The notes: generated by a model from the sequence alone, not told the origin. Positions 1-9,320 are shown, counted from the stretch's first letter. The stretch: 64,000 nucleotides of DNA from Aspergillus flavus (GCF_009017415.1 NC_092405.1:1240001-1304000), one strand, 5' to 3'. Numbers and translations are program-made.

Positions 1-380
1 TTTTTGGACCGCTTGCGCAATTTAGGCTACATTCCAATAGTGTAACCATTTGTATATTTGACATCACAAGCTTATTCTTGCTGCTGCTATGGCGCAGTAA
101 AGTCCATTGTGATGCGATTATTCGTCGTCTATAACTACCTATCCTGCTTGATATGCACTCTATGTTGTATTGTTTCACATAATACTCCATTCCCGCAGTC
201 GGATTCATACTTCGACTTGCGTATCTCTCTTGGAAAAAACAACTGGGATAGCGCAAATCACCCGCATGTACCTGTGCTCCATCTATGCGTTTTCCCGACC
301 ACAACAACATGAAGAGAACCATCTCGGAGACAATATGAAAACAACAAGACTACTTTCAGCCTCACTGACACTATGACCAG
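1..380. other. Upstream region of SPT3, no exon identified
   Basis: This stretch precedes the first confident SPT3 codon. The frame entering position 381 has a stop at 366-368, and the bases just before 381 (ctatgaccag) look like a 3' splice site. SPT3 proteins normally begin with a short segment ending in a YRxEIQQ-like motif before MMFVSGE. I could not find codons for it here, so that exon is either before the window or not recognisable by eye. Confidence 0.4.
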
Positions 381-1410
381 ATGATGTTCGTCTCTGGTGA
401 GACTGCCGAGCCATCAGTGGAAACAACTACTCTGATAGAAGAGATCGTTCGCCAGCAAGTCGTTGAGATTGTATGAGCGCCCTCAGCCATCAAAGTACAG
501 TTTACTCACATTCACTGCAGCTCGCACGAAGTACAACGCTGGCAACACGACGAGGTGTTCGCTCTATTTCGACTGACGATTTGATCTTTCTCATTCGACA
601 TGACAAGGCCAAGGTCTCGCGCCTGAAGACTTTCCTTTCCTGGAAAGATGTCCGCAAGAATGTCAAAGATTCAGATGACAAAGGCGGTGCCGACGCTGCT
701 GAATTTGCAGGAGCCGATGACCCTCTTGCAGGGGGTGTCGTCGCTGGGCCGCAGGATGTCGCTTCGAAGCCGAAAAATAAGAGGGCCCGTGTTGGTCTCG
801 CATGGGATGTGAACAGTTTCTACTCGGTCCAGGTTCCAGAGCGAGATGACGAGGAAGACGAAGAGGAGGAGGAGCAGAACTATGCAACCCTCCAGCGTCT
901 TGCTGCAGCAGATGAACGAACCAAGCACATGACGAAGGAAGAGTACGTGTTTTGGTCCGAATGTCGTCAAGCATCCTTCACCTATCGTAAGAGCAAGCGT
1001 TTTCGTGAGTGGGCCGGTTTTGGTATCGTAACCGAATCGAAGCCCAACGACGATATTGTCGATATCCTTGGTTTCCTCACGTTCGAGATCGTCCAAACTT
1101 TGACCGAGGAAGCCCTTAAAGTTAAAGAACGCGAAGACCGAGAGAAGAATCGTCGAGGAGGTGCCGAAAATGACTCGGGCGAGACTAAGAAGCGTAAGCG
1201 CGAAACTGGCCTCTTCGATCCTCCTGAGGAGGGCCGAACACCGGTTGAACCGAAGCATATCCGTGAAGCATATCGTAAACTTCAAGCAACTCCGAACAAG
1301 AATATCGCAATGCTTCTCCACAATGGGCGCGTTCCAGCACGGATGCCTTTGAGACTGGTAAGCTCACTTATCCCACTTTGATGGTTTCTCCTAACATAAC
1401 CTAGATTTAA
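381..1410 (+). CDS. spt3: SAGA complex subunit Spt3, 5' exon missing
   Basis: Spt3 is a histone-fold subunit of the SAGA co-activator that helps deliver TBP to promoters in the nucleus. Exons read as 381-470, 521-1357 and 1405-1410. The first intron has donor gtatga and acceptor ctgcag, and the last codons (Ile, stop) lie in a six-base terminal exon after a gtaagc...ctag intron. The joined protein opens [20 protein letters not shown], continues through [20 protein letters not shown] and [12 protein letters not shown] (the conserved histone-fold block), has an acidic linker, and ends [13 protein letters not shown]. Family members carry a short N-terminal piece before MMFVSGE that is not seen, so the start given is the first in-frame ATG of the first certain exon. 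The identity is secure; the 5' end is not. Confidence 0.9.
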
Positions 1411-1645
1411 TGGGATGGCTTTATATTGAGCTTGTACCGGAAATGGTTGGACTTATACACACAAGATACCCACATGACGACTGTACGATATCGAGACTTC
1501 TTTTTCGTTTCCTTTGTTTACTATCCGGGGTACACCGTTTCGTTCCTTCAGCGGCCCCTGTACTATTTCGAACATCAATCAATCTTTTCGATTATCTGCA
1601 CCATACTAGGCATTAATTCCTTTGATCCAATTCTAAGCACAGTCC

Positions 1646-2548
1646 CTAAGTGAACCGAGACCCATCACGAACATGCACATAATCAATCCTAAGAAGCCCT
1701 TCGCCCAGCGAAAATAAAGCCCTTATTTGTGCGTCCGGCGCCCCATCAACAAACCAGTCAGCACATACTCCCAACACATCAAGTTAAACCCCCATAAAAG
1801 AACAAAAGATAAAGGATAAAAACTCACACTCAGCCAACTCCTGCTCACTCAACTCCCGGATACTATTAATAGCCGGCACATCCCCCTTAGTAGCACTCTT
1901 GATCGTCTCAATCGCCTTCCCAAAGATACCCCTCGTGGCCACCGCATACGTCGCCAACTTCGCCTCCAACTTGATCACCCCAATCCTCGGATCCGACGGA
2001 CTGCCATCATGAACCCCATCACCAAGATCACCCAACCAAGCCGGCAACGTCGGCGAATAATACTTCTCAATGAGAGCCTTGTCGGCAACGATCGATGCCG
2101 TTCCCGAAATAGACGCCCAGGATCCGCTAACTGGGTCTAGGAAGGACATGTTTACTTCGCTGGGGTTCGTGTTGATATCTAGGGTTTTGCTGGAGAAGAG
2201 GTTGATGTGGAAGAGAAGGTCGATGCCGCCGTGTTCCTTTTCAAAATATCTCAGTTTTAGTATACGGTATTATAACTTGGCTTGCGTATAAACTATGCCA
2301 GGGGAAGAGCGAAGGGAAGGGGGAACGGAAGAGAGAAGGGGAGAAAGTACCTTCCCAGCCAACGCCATGCATCTCGAGGTTAAGTATTCCGAGCCAGCGA
2401 TCTTGGTTGTTAGCATGCCGAATTTGGCCTCGGAAATGAAGTCAACCAGGTCTTCGACCTTTTGGGCCAGGGGCGGGTCTTCGAGGCTTTTGGCCTTGTA
2501 GGGGTCGATGGGCTGTTCGCCTTTGCTGGTGTTGATTGTAGAGGACAT
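1646..2548 (-). CDS. BLI-3 / general-stress pyridoxamine 5'-phosphate oxidase-like flavoprotein
   Basis: This small split-barrel FMN-binding-type protein belongs to the family that includes bacterial general stress protein 26 and the Neurospora blue-light-induced BLI-3. Exon 1 is 2548-2351 (66 codons, MSSTINTSKGEQ to CMALAGK). Exon 2 starts at 2236 with EHGGIDLLFH. Joined, they give the family blocks FGMLTTKIAGSEYLTSRCMA, DLLFHINLFSSKT, SFLDPVSGSWASISG and GDLGDGVHDGSPSDPRIGVI. The 3' end is less certain. A canonical GTGAGT donor at 1827-1822 could join to an exon from 1767 with a stop at 1646; reading through instead gives an earlier stop near 1784. The physiological substrate is unknown. 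The gene lies tail-to-tail with spt3. Confidence 0.75.
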
Positions 2549-2903
2549 CCTGGGCTGTTTTGTTTTATTGGAGTGTTTTATGATAATATAATTGAGTCTT
2601 GAATAGTTGTTTCTTGAGAGAGAGATAGTAATAGCCATCATTGTTTATATAGGGAGCTTTTGTATACTATGATGTATGATGATATGCCAAGTCTGGCGTA
2701 GGCATGACGTCAAAGCCCTAATTGGCATTCAGGGGACTTACTATGTAATATGTTGATTTTTATGACGTTTGTTGCGTTTCTTTCTGGGATGATCGAAAAC
2801 CATCTACAAGGTATTGACCCGGTTTGTCATGGCGATGTACCGATGTTGTTATGGGCTGATAGATAATAGGGTTCATCCCCGAGAGGTCCTCGCAATCGAT
2901 GCA
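2549..2903. other. Upstream region of the BLI-3-like gene, nothing else seen
   Basis: This AT-rich stretch holds the presumed 5' UTR and promoter of the minus-strand BLI-3-like gene. I see no convincing ORF or RNA gene in it. Confidence 0.5.
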
Positions 2904-3269
2904 TCAACTTACTGCTTTGCCTATGTATGTTTTGCGTCTATTCCTTACGAGCCAGAACACCTGGATTTTGTTCCCGTCTACCCACCTCGTTTTATCGGCT
3001 AGACCTCCTAGTTTCCAGTTTTCATCGTCAGGACGGAAAGGTTGGAAGTGTTGATCACCCTTCATATCGCTGACAAACTCCGGAGGAATATGAGAGAAGA
3101 ATAAATCTACCCAGGAGTCTTCCTTAGTTATGACAGGCGTGGCCGAGTATTCTGATAGATCGACAATAGTGTGGAGATTTAACAGCAAGACTGGCAGCAG
3201 AAGTAGAGTGAAAACTTCTGGAAATTGGTTCTTCGCATGATGAATATAAATGTATGATCTCGTGATCAT
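2904..3269 (-). CDS. Unrecognised small protein, W-rich and charged C-terminal half
   Basis: This is an ORF of about 121 codons with ATG at 3269-3267. The N-terminal third has a hydrophobic stretch (VFTLLLLPVLLLNLHTIV) that could be a signal anchor. The rest is charged and rich in Trp and Phe, with segments such as SWVDLFFSHIPPEFVSDMKG and PDDENWKLGGLADKTRWVDG that look like genuine protein rather than chance translation. A GTAAGG donor-like site occurs in frame near 2948, so the true C-terminus may be spliced. It is divergent from the phosphotransferase gene that starts at 3396. I do not recognise the family; it may be a gene fragment. Confidence 0.3.
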   Translation of the reverse strand: MITRSYIYIHHAKNQFPEVFTLLLLPVLLLNLHTIVDLSEYSATPVITKEDSWVDLFFSHIPPEFVSDMKGDQHFQPFRPDDENWKLGGLADKTRWVDGNKIQVFWLVRNRRKTYIGKAVS

Positions 3270-3395
3270 GATTTCCCCCACTTGGCCTCAACTTTGCCTA
3301 ATTGGTCAACCAACGACCAACTCACTTTTTGTAAACACTTTAGCATACCTGTTTTCACTCAAGACCTATATACAAAGCCTAGCCTTCTTGATAGA

Positions 3396-4238
3396 ATGTC
3401 AAGAGAAACCGAATCAGAGGCTATCCGCCTCCCGACTGTCGCTGAGATCGAGGCCGCGACGGAAATCATAAGCAGCCCAGACACATCCGCCAAAGTCGTC
3501 CGGGTGAACAAGCATTTCGCAGTGAAAATGGGTCACGGCGTAACCCTAATGGAGGCCGAAAACTTGAAGTTTCTCGCAACAAACAGCAAAGTTCCAGTCC
3601 CAAGAGTCTACGCTGCCTTCAAGGACCCCGACACCAAGAAAACTTATATTATTATGCAATATCTCCATGGCGATAACCTTCAAAAATCCTTGCCATCCCT
3701 TACACAGGTGGAAAAAGCTACAATATGTAGCTTGATTAAAGACGCCATAACGGAGCTACGGAGTATACCGCCACCAGATTACTTGGGGATGTTGAATCGC
3801 CGGCCTTATCTTGACGGGGTGTTCTGGACTGAAGGTCTTATTCCCAAAATCTCAGGTCCCTTCGAGAATCAGGAAGACATGAATCTTGCCATCATCGAGA
3901 AACTTCGCCAGACAGAATCAGAGCCGTATATCCGATTGCTGCGGAACATGGTTAACCGGACTCTGAACGGCCACCGCACTGTTTTCACCCACGGTGACCT
4001 TCAGCCGAAGAATATTATGGTTGAAAAGCTCAGAGGTCGCGACGGAGGCCCGGAATTTAGGATCACGCTATTGGACTGGGAAAGCGCTGGATGGTATCCA
4101 GAGTTCTGGGATTTCTGCAACGCTACAATCGCTTGTAGATTCAAACCCGACTGGCTTGAACTTGTGCCTGATATACTGGATCAATACCCGGTGGAATTTC
4201 TCATGTTGCAGGTGGTGTATTCATCTGTGTTCTACTAG
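3396..4238 (+). CDS. Aminoglycoside phosphotransferase (APH)-fold kinase-like protein
   Basis: This is a single-exon 280-residue protein of the fungal APH/choline-kinase-like family, whose members phosphorylate small molecules or are uncharacterised. The N-lobe carries a Lys in FAVKMGHGV (about residue 44) and a conserved Glu in EAENLKFLA. The hinge reads IIMQYLHGDNL. The catalytic loop HGDLQPKNIMV (residues 199-209) has the Asp and Asn expected for catalysis and Mg binding, followed by LLDWESAGWYPEFWDF, which supplies the DFG-equivalent Asp227. The start is the first ATG of the open frame. All active-site residues are present, so an active enzyme is likely, but the substrate cannot be told from sequence. 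Confidence 0.85.
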   Translation: MSRETESEAIRLPTVAEIEAATEIISSPDTSAKVVRVNKHFAVKMGHGVTLMEAENLKFLATNSKVPVPRVYAAFKDPDTKKTYIIMQYLHGDNLQKSLPSLTQVEKATICSLIKDAITELRSIPPPDYLGMLNRRPYLDGVFWTEGLIPKISGPFENQEDMNLAIIEKLRQTESEPYIRLLRNMVNRTLNGHRTVFTHGDLQPKNIMVEKLRGRDGGPEFRITLLDWESAGWYPEFWDFCNATIACRFKPDWLELVPDILDQYPVEFLMLQVVYSSVFY

Positions 4239-5311
4239 GTAGAGAGTTGTTCTACAACCAGCTTGTTTCTTCTGGATATAATATCAGAAATCTATAGAGA
4301 TACACTTGAGTAGGAGATCAAGTATTCTAAAACTCTACAATGATAACTAGGATTGAAATATTATTAATCTCTATTATTCACTCTTCGATATTTTGAAAGT
4401 AAGCTTTAGATTTCTTAATTAGTAGTACATCTAGAGACTCAATAATTTATCTAGGTATCTCTCGGTTGGTCGGTTCAGGCGGGTCCCATATCTGTATAAC
4501 ATCCTTGAATGACTTTGCCTTCTGGGGAATAGCAACTTGCATATGGCCACAGGGCTATCAACCCGAGGACTGGAAGCCAGGAACATGGACGGAGTGTTTA
4601 TATCTTTGCAACATTCTGCCCGATAAGTGTGATAATATCAGGGATAAACATCAGTAGCATTGTGAAAATACCAGGTATGTCGCACGACCTCGCCCAAGCA
4701 TCCAAGAAGGGGCTCTTCTGCGCGTGCCAGGTCGGTTGCACCGGCATGGCTGCGCCAGCTCCGATGCAGGGCCCGTAAGAACGAGATAGGCCGCGACCGT
4801 GTCGGGAGCAGCATTTCATATTGGGTTACAATTCGACATACGGTAATCAGCTTTTTCAAAGCATGAGGAAACACACAGCGACCGTCGTTCAAGAGGCGAT
4901 CGCGGTTATATCGACCTCTAGGATAGTGAGCTCATTCAGTTGAACAGTGGATTTAAGGTTGGAAATGCACCCGACACGGATCCAATAAGTGTTCGGGAAC
5001 TGTTCAACATGTAACATACATCGCGGTCTGTCACCGCGAGCTTCTAATTGGCTGTTGCTTTTGGGGACCTGCTCGGGTTTAGTTCAAGAGGCCAACGTAG
5101 TTTCCTGGGAGGGTCCAGCCCATCCAAAAGATCTCCCAGTCTTCCTGGTCAACGGAGCTGATAATCATAGCGCTGCTCCGGGAGAAATATATCACGCAAT
5201 ACGCCACAGAAATTACCACTTCGGCCCGAGATTTGCCGAGGGCTGATTGAGCTGTATTTAGAGCTAGCAAGACCCTGGATGGACAGATAGTGAGCACTTT
5301 TGTTCCTCAAT
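4239..5311. other. Intergenic, no gene recognised
   Basis: The first part (4240-4470) is AT-rich and looks like 3' flank of the APH gene. From 4470 to 5300 only short unconvincing frames occur. The last few hundred bases must hold the promoter of the histidine phosphatase gene. Confidence 0.5.
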
Positions 5312-5950
5312 ATGGCCTCGAAGGTCCATCTCGTCCGCCACGCAGAATCGGTCCACAATGTCACTCATGACTTCTCTCAGTTGGATCCTGAGTTGACCCC
5401 TCTTGGCCTTCAGCAAGCCACAGGGCTCGGCCAGCTATTCCCCTACGCCCCCCAAGTGGGTGTTATCATCACCTCTCCACTCAAACGAGCTGTTCAAACC
5501 ACCCTCACGGCTTTTTCGCATATCCTTGATAAACGGTATTTCGACCCCGACTCTGGGTACGGAGTGGAGAATGGCGCAGTCCTTTTCTTGGAACCGGATT
5601 TGCAAGAGAGAAGTGCTCTTCCCTGTGATACGGGGTCCCCAACTAGGGTCCTGGACGCGGCTTTTCCGAGACTAGGTGTCCAGGATTTGGCTGAGGGTTG
5701 GCAAGTGAAAGAGGACTTCTATTCTCCCGCCGACGAAGCTGTGGAGGAGCGGGCGCAGAAGATGAGATCTCGTATTGCCGCAGTTTGTGAGGATCTTCAA
5801 CACCAAGGACGGACGGACGTTGTGGTTGTAACTCATGGGGTGTTCATGAGATTCTTATTGGGAGACCCAAACATTGATCTGCCGAAAGCAGGCTGGAGGA
5901 GCTATGCTGTTGGGAATCACAGCTCCGATGTTGTTCTGTCGCCTCTCTAG
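5312..5950 (+). CDS. Histidine phosphatase superfamily (phosphoglycerate-mutase-like) protein
   Basis: This is a single-exon 212-residue protein. The ATG chosen begins MASKVHLVRHAESVHNV, which puts the nucleophile His10 in the RHAE motif close to the N-terminus, as is normal for the family. Further family marks are LTPLGLQQATGLGQLF, SPLKRAVQTT (second phosphate-binding Arg) and VVVVTHGVFMRFLLGD, which supplies the second catalytic His. Fungal members of this size are usually cytosolic phosphatases of unknown substrate. No signal peptide is present. The closest named relatives are YALI/PMU1-type proteins, but I cannot assign the reaction. Confidence 0.88.
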   Translation: MASKVHLVRHAESVHNVTHDFSQLDPELTPLGLQQATGLGQLFPYAPQVGVIITSPLKRAVQTTLTAFSHILDKRYFDPDSGYGVENGAVLFLEPDLQERSALPCDTGSPTRVLDAAFPRLGVQDLAEGWQVKEDFYSPADEAVEERAQKMRSRIAAVCEDLQHQGRTDVVVVTHGVFMRFLLGDPNIDLPKAGWRSYAVGNHSSDVVLSPL

Positions 5951-6404
5951 TGACAGCTCGGTCTGCCTCACTGGTTACTTCCTGTGGCCTGAGCTTGATT
6001 CTGTGGAAGTGCCCCCCTCATTGTGGCTACTTCCGTGGACGAGTTTTCTACTCCAACACTCTTAGGAATTCTCTTAGGAACGATAGTTAACAAAGAAATG
6101 ATGGCGCTGGAAGCAGCTCTGATGATCTTTATATCAATTATATCACTCTTCATCTGGATAGTCATTTGAATCCGTCTTCTACATGAGAAATTTGCCCTCA
6201 AATAACAGTGTTGGAATAGAAGACCTCTGGAAAGTTATGACACGGATCAACATTGGACAAACGTTTAACGAAGAAGGCCCACAAATGCTGCGGACCATAG
6301 AGCAGCACACGACGAGACGGCGAAAGACCGAACTTCTGGAACTTCTTAGGATGATCGACGGGGGAAAACCAGATCATCCAGCGTCAACTGAATACTCTGT
6401 TGTT
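5951..6404. other. Intergenic, one short unconvincing frame
   Basis: This holds the 3' flank of the phosphatase gene. A 79-codon frame at 6183-6422 (+) contains a charged stretch ([19 protein letters not shown]) but matches no family I know; I do not call it a gene. Confidence 0.4.
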
Positions 6405-6962
6405 TTATCCTTCATTCAGTAGTTGAAAAATGTCCATGTTCCTCACCATGCAGTTGTAGTTTGACTGACACCCTAGTTCCGAACGTATATCCCGCGTACC
6501 AGAGCAGCTCCGCATAGATTCGACGATCCCAGTAGCAGTATCAGATGGAGTGGACTGCCCTGGGCCCCGGATCCTACAGGTTGGATGCAATCTATAATTA
6601 TCATGACTAGGAGAATCAATAGGATCACGTTGCTCTTTGTCAGATACTTGGTCCTCTGACAAAGCCACCGGATGATTAATGGCTGGGTTTGACAGTGATG
6701 AAGTACTCCCCACGGCAGCGGCCATATCCGACGGGCTTCTGTAGTCCATGCTCAATGAACTTAGTTGCGCGAAACCATTGCTGACTGTATTTGAATTGGG
6801 AGACTTCCTTGTGTGTGGCCTCACTTGTCTGCCTGACCGAAACCATTGCAGAACCTCCTCGCGGCAGATACTAACTCTGCCTTCCGAGGTGCAGGCTAAA
6901 CTGCATGCCAGGGCGAAAGAGATATATATATCATTGCTCGATCGTGGTTGTTGAATCAGCAT
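6405..6962 (-). CDS. Unrecognised 185-residue ORF beside LINE relics
   Basis: The frame opens with a true ATG at 6962-6960 and stays open for 185 codons. The middle is rich in Ser, Pro, Asn and Asp (SLSMDYRSPSDMAAAVGSTS), as in a disordered regulatory region, with no catalytic or DNA-binding motif. It lies directly downstream, on the same strand, of a LINE open-reading-frame relic, so it may be a gene remnant interrupted by that insertion or a chance frame. Confidence 0.25.
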   Translation of the reverse strand: MLIQQPRSSNDIYISFALACSLACTSEGRVSICREEVLQWFRSGRQVRPHTRKSPNSNTVSNGFAQLSSLSMDYRSPSDMAAAVGSTSSLSNPAINHPVALSEDQVSDKEQRDPIDSPSHDNYRLHPTCRIRGPGQSTPSDTATGIVESMRSCSGTRDIRSELGCQSNYNCMVRNMDIFQLLNEG

Positions 6963-7055
6963 CTAATGAAGATGAGCATGTGATGGAAAGGACTTCTACC
7001 AGATTCTGGCCCACTAGGACGGTGAACAGCGGGTTTCTCGGGTAGACGTGAGTTT

Positions 7056-7378
7056 CTACGATACCGGCAGTCCATAGGAACGATTGATTCTACAGACACG
7101 AGGCACAAGCACCACAGTTGTTTTTGTTGGAGGCACCCAGAGCTTGTGCCCTGATGCCTCTGCAAACTCCAGCACTGCTTCGATTTTACTGGCTCGCAAG
7201 GCACTATCTACTTGCCTTTCCTTACCTTCAGGGCCCCCTAGCAGTGCCGATAAGCTATTAAACGCGTCCCTGACTTTCTTCCCGAGCCCTTGCCGAGGTA
7301 TCTTTAACAGTGGGCAGTCCATCAAGACGTGGACTACTGTTTCTTGTGCGCCACATGCGCACTGATCGTCGCAGGGTA
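7056..7378 (-). mobile_element. LINE (Tad1-like) ORF2 C-terminal relic, copy A
   Basis: Read on the minus strand from 7378, the frame gives CDDQCACGAQETVVHVLMDC, then LGKKVRDAFNSLSALLGG and EAVLEFAEASG. The C-x-C...H...C arrangement followed by the VLxFAEAS box is the characteristic zinc-knuckle-like tail of fungal non-LTR (Tad1-type) polyproteins, just after the RNase H domain. Only about the last 100 codons are left. Upstream the homology stops abruptly at a T-rich tract (7382-7399), which suggests that a younger insertion cut this copy. It is inactive. Confidence 0.7.
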
Positions 7379-7381
7379 CAC

Positions 7382-7399
7382 TCTTTTTTTCTTTTATTC
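7382..7399 (-). other. T-rich tract, possible LINE poly(A)-like tail
   Basis: A run of seven Ts, then C, then four Ts lies exactly between copy A and the 3' side of copy B. On the minus strand it reads as an A-rich tail, which is what target-primed reverse transcription leaves at the 3' end of a LINE. This role is inferred from position only. Confidence 0.4.
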
Positions 7400-7419
7400 A
7401 TACTCTGGCCCCTCGCCTA

Positions 7420-7602
7420 TGTTGGATCGCAAGATGACATGACCATATGATACACCACATGTGAAGTAGTAGGCTACCCCTGGTAGCCTAGGAGGCTGGT
7501 GAACTGGGTAGTAGGAAGGCAGCTACTTTGCTTATAAATAGCTGTAGCTGCTCACGTAGTTGAATTATCATCACACTTGTACCTCAATTCAGGGTTACAA
7601 CT
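7420..7602 (+). mobile_element. Probable Ty1/copia-type solo LTR with 5-bp target duplication
   Basis: The 183-bp element begins TGTTGGATCG, the usual start of copia-type LTRs, and ends TTACAACT. The termini are inverted (TGTTG against CAACT) with one mismatch at the last base. It is flanked by the same five bases, GCCTA, at 7415-7419 and 7603-7607, the expected duplication length. Inside are a TATA-like TATAAATAG at 7533-7541 and a perfect 9-bp hairpin (7470-7478 with 7482-7490, loop CCT). No internal retrotransposon sequence adjoins it, so it is a solo LTR left by LTR-LTR recombination. Confidence 0.55.
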
Positions 7603-7743
7603 GCCTAAGCGATATGCAGGATCCCACTATCTAGTCCTTATATACTTATATATAGATATGTACATGCATATATGTATATGTATATATCTAAGTACATGGC
7701 CCATTACTTCCTAACGAATTTAGAGCCTCGCCACGGCCTGTGG

Positions 7744-8400
7744 TTGCCTACATGCCTGCTGTTATGTTCTGCGGCCCCTGTGGCTCGTGGCTTTGAAACC
7801 TCTGCGATGCCTCTGCGAAGTCCAGTACTGCGCCTAAGACGCTGCTGTCTTATCTATCATCCTGCTTACCTTGCTTGCCTTGTGATCCTCCTCCCAATAT
7901 GTCGGATATGTCGTTAAATGTGTTGCCAATTTTCCTCCGCAGTGTTGGTGGAGACCTTTCAATCTTGGACGGTCAACTAGAATATGAATGACTGTCTCTA
8001 CTGCTCCACATTCGCACTTATCATCATCCCTGAAGCCATGTAGTTTACCGTGTGTTGCTAGCCATGAGTGGCTAGTTCGGAGCTGGATAAGCAGGTAGGC
8101 TTGGTTCCAGGGTAGTGAGCCATAGAGCCTCCGGATATGGATCGACGGTAGATTCTTATCTATCCGGCGGAGGTGGCCACCTTTCGGTGAGGTTTTACAT
8201 TCGTTTTCCCACTGTTTCTGAATTCTCTTGCGGATAAATCCTTTTTCTCGCGAGAGAAGGTGCTGAAATGGATGCTTCTTGTCGGGGCCAACTCCTTCTC
8301 TGGCCAGTCGGTCTGCTTCATAGAGCACGCTGCTGGAGATCTCAAGGGGCAAAGACTGTCGGTGTTCTGGAACAAGTATATCATATATTACAGGAATCAC
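7744..8400 (-). mobile_element. LINE (Tad1-like) RNase H end and zinc tail relic, copy B 3' part
   Basis: The minus-strand frame 8400-7834 reads the end of an RNase H-like region (LYEADRLAREGVG), a basic linker, then LLIQLRTSHSWLATHGKLHG, FRDDDKCECGAVETVIHILV and, after a stop, AVLDFAEASQRF in a shifted frame. These are hallmarks of the 3' end of fungal Tad1-type LINE ORF2. One Cys of the zinc motif is replaced by Arg (DRP for DCP), and the frame is broken. It overlaps copy A in content but differs in sequence, so it is a second element. Confidence 0.75.
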
Positions 8401-8429
8401 GTCGGACGATTACCAACCAAGCCAGCAAC

Positions 8430-9320
8430 ACAACCGACAGAATCCCTTAATCCTCGGAAATCCAGGAACTACGAAAGGAAGTATCAGAACTCACCGCGAT
8501 AGTACGCGATCTTCGCAACGGCATGTCCACAACCCAGACGTCACAAACTAATGCCAGCGCGTTAAGAAGTTGGGCAATCACTTGCAACATTATCAACGGT
8601 GGTATCTTCTTCAACGAGGGCAACCCGGGCGGACCTGGGTCTACCAGTGATAAGACTGGACACCAACCAAGCCCCCCCCCCCCCTAGAATGCCATCAAGC
8701 GTCCCGCAAGAACCAATCCAGCTCCAGCAAATCGTCGGTGCCTTGGGACTCTAGAGCGAGACGGAGAACATCCGAATTGAAGGAATTAAAAACAGCGCGA
8801 AACATCGTCAAGGCTTTTGTGGAGCGAGACCAAGATGTGAAGCTACTCCGGGAACGATCGGAATCGCTGCAGGCTCTCTCGGGAGTGGAGCTTCAGCGAG
8901 AACAATGGTATCCTATCGAATTGGATGCAGCCCGGAAAACCGACGTCTTTGACGATCTGGAAAAGGAGAAGAGCGACTTCTAGGAGAATTTCGCTACAAA
9001 GAACAGAGGTTCTTAGATTAGAATAATCCAGTGGCTGAGAGGTAGAAAAGCATACAGGTCAATGGCGGTCTATCTGGCGAAGGAAAGCGAGGCCATGGCA
9101 CTCTTAAGCCACCGACTGGTCTATGTCGGTGGTGAAGTAGTCTTCTTGAAAGTCTTTCAACACCAGCTCCAACCAGTCCGCCGCCACAACTGCCAACAGT
9201 GCGGACATAAAGCAGCCCGATGTCGCCGCAATCGCATACTGCACATAGTTCCGCTTCTCCGTCAACTCCGGGCCCCTCCGGGCTCCGCCAACAAACGCAC
9301 GCTTTTCCTTCCTGTTAACC
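8430..9320 (+). mobile_element. LINE ORF1 (gag-like) relic, opposite orientation to ORF2 part
   Basis: Plus-strand pieces, with frame breaks, give a coiled-coil N-terminus (IQELRKEVSELTAIVRDLRN, from about 8459), a middle section (ERDQDVKLLRERSESLQAL, 8816 on), and then AYRSMAVYLAKESEAMALLS and PVRRHNCQQCGHKAARC near 9230. The last is a CCHC zinc knuckle whose first Cys has become Arg. This order is that of the gag-like ORF1 of Tad1-type LINEs. A run of 13 Cs lies at 8672-8684. The ORF1 part points away from the ORF2 part at 7744-8400, joined head to head near 8400-8430. Confidence 0.6.

Noticed and set aside
6183..6422. 79-codon plus-strand frame with a charged helix
   Set aside because: Too short, no recognisable family, and no clear promoter or splice context.
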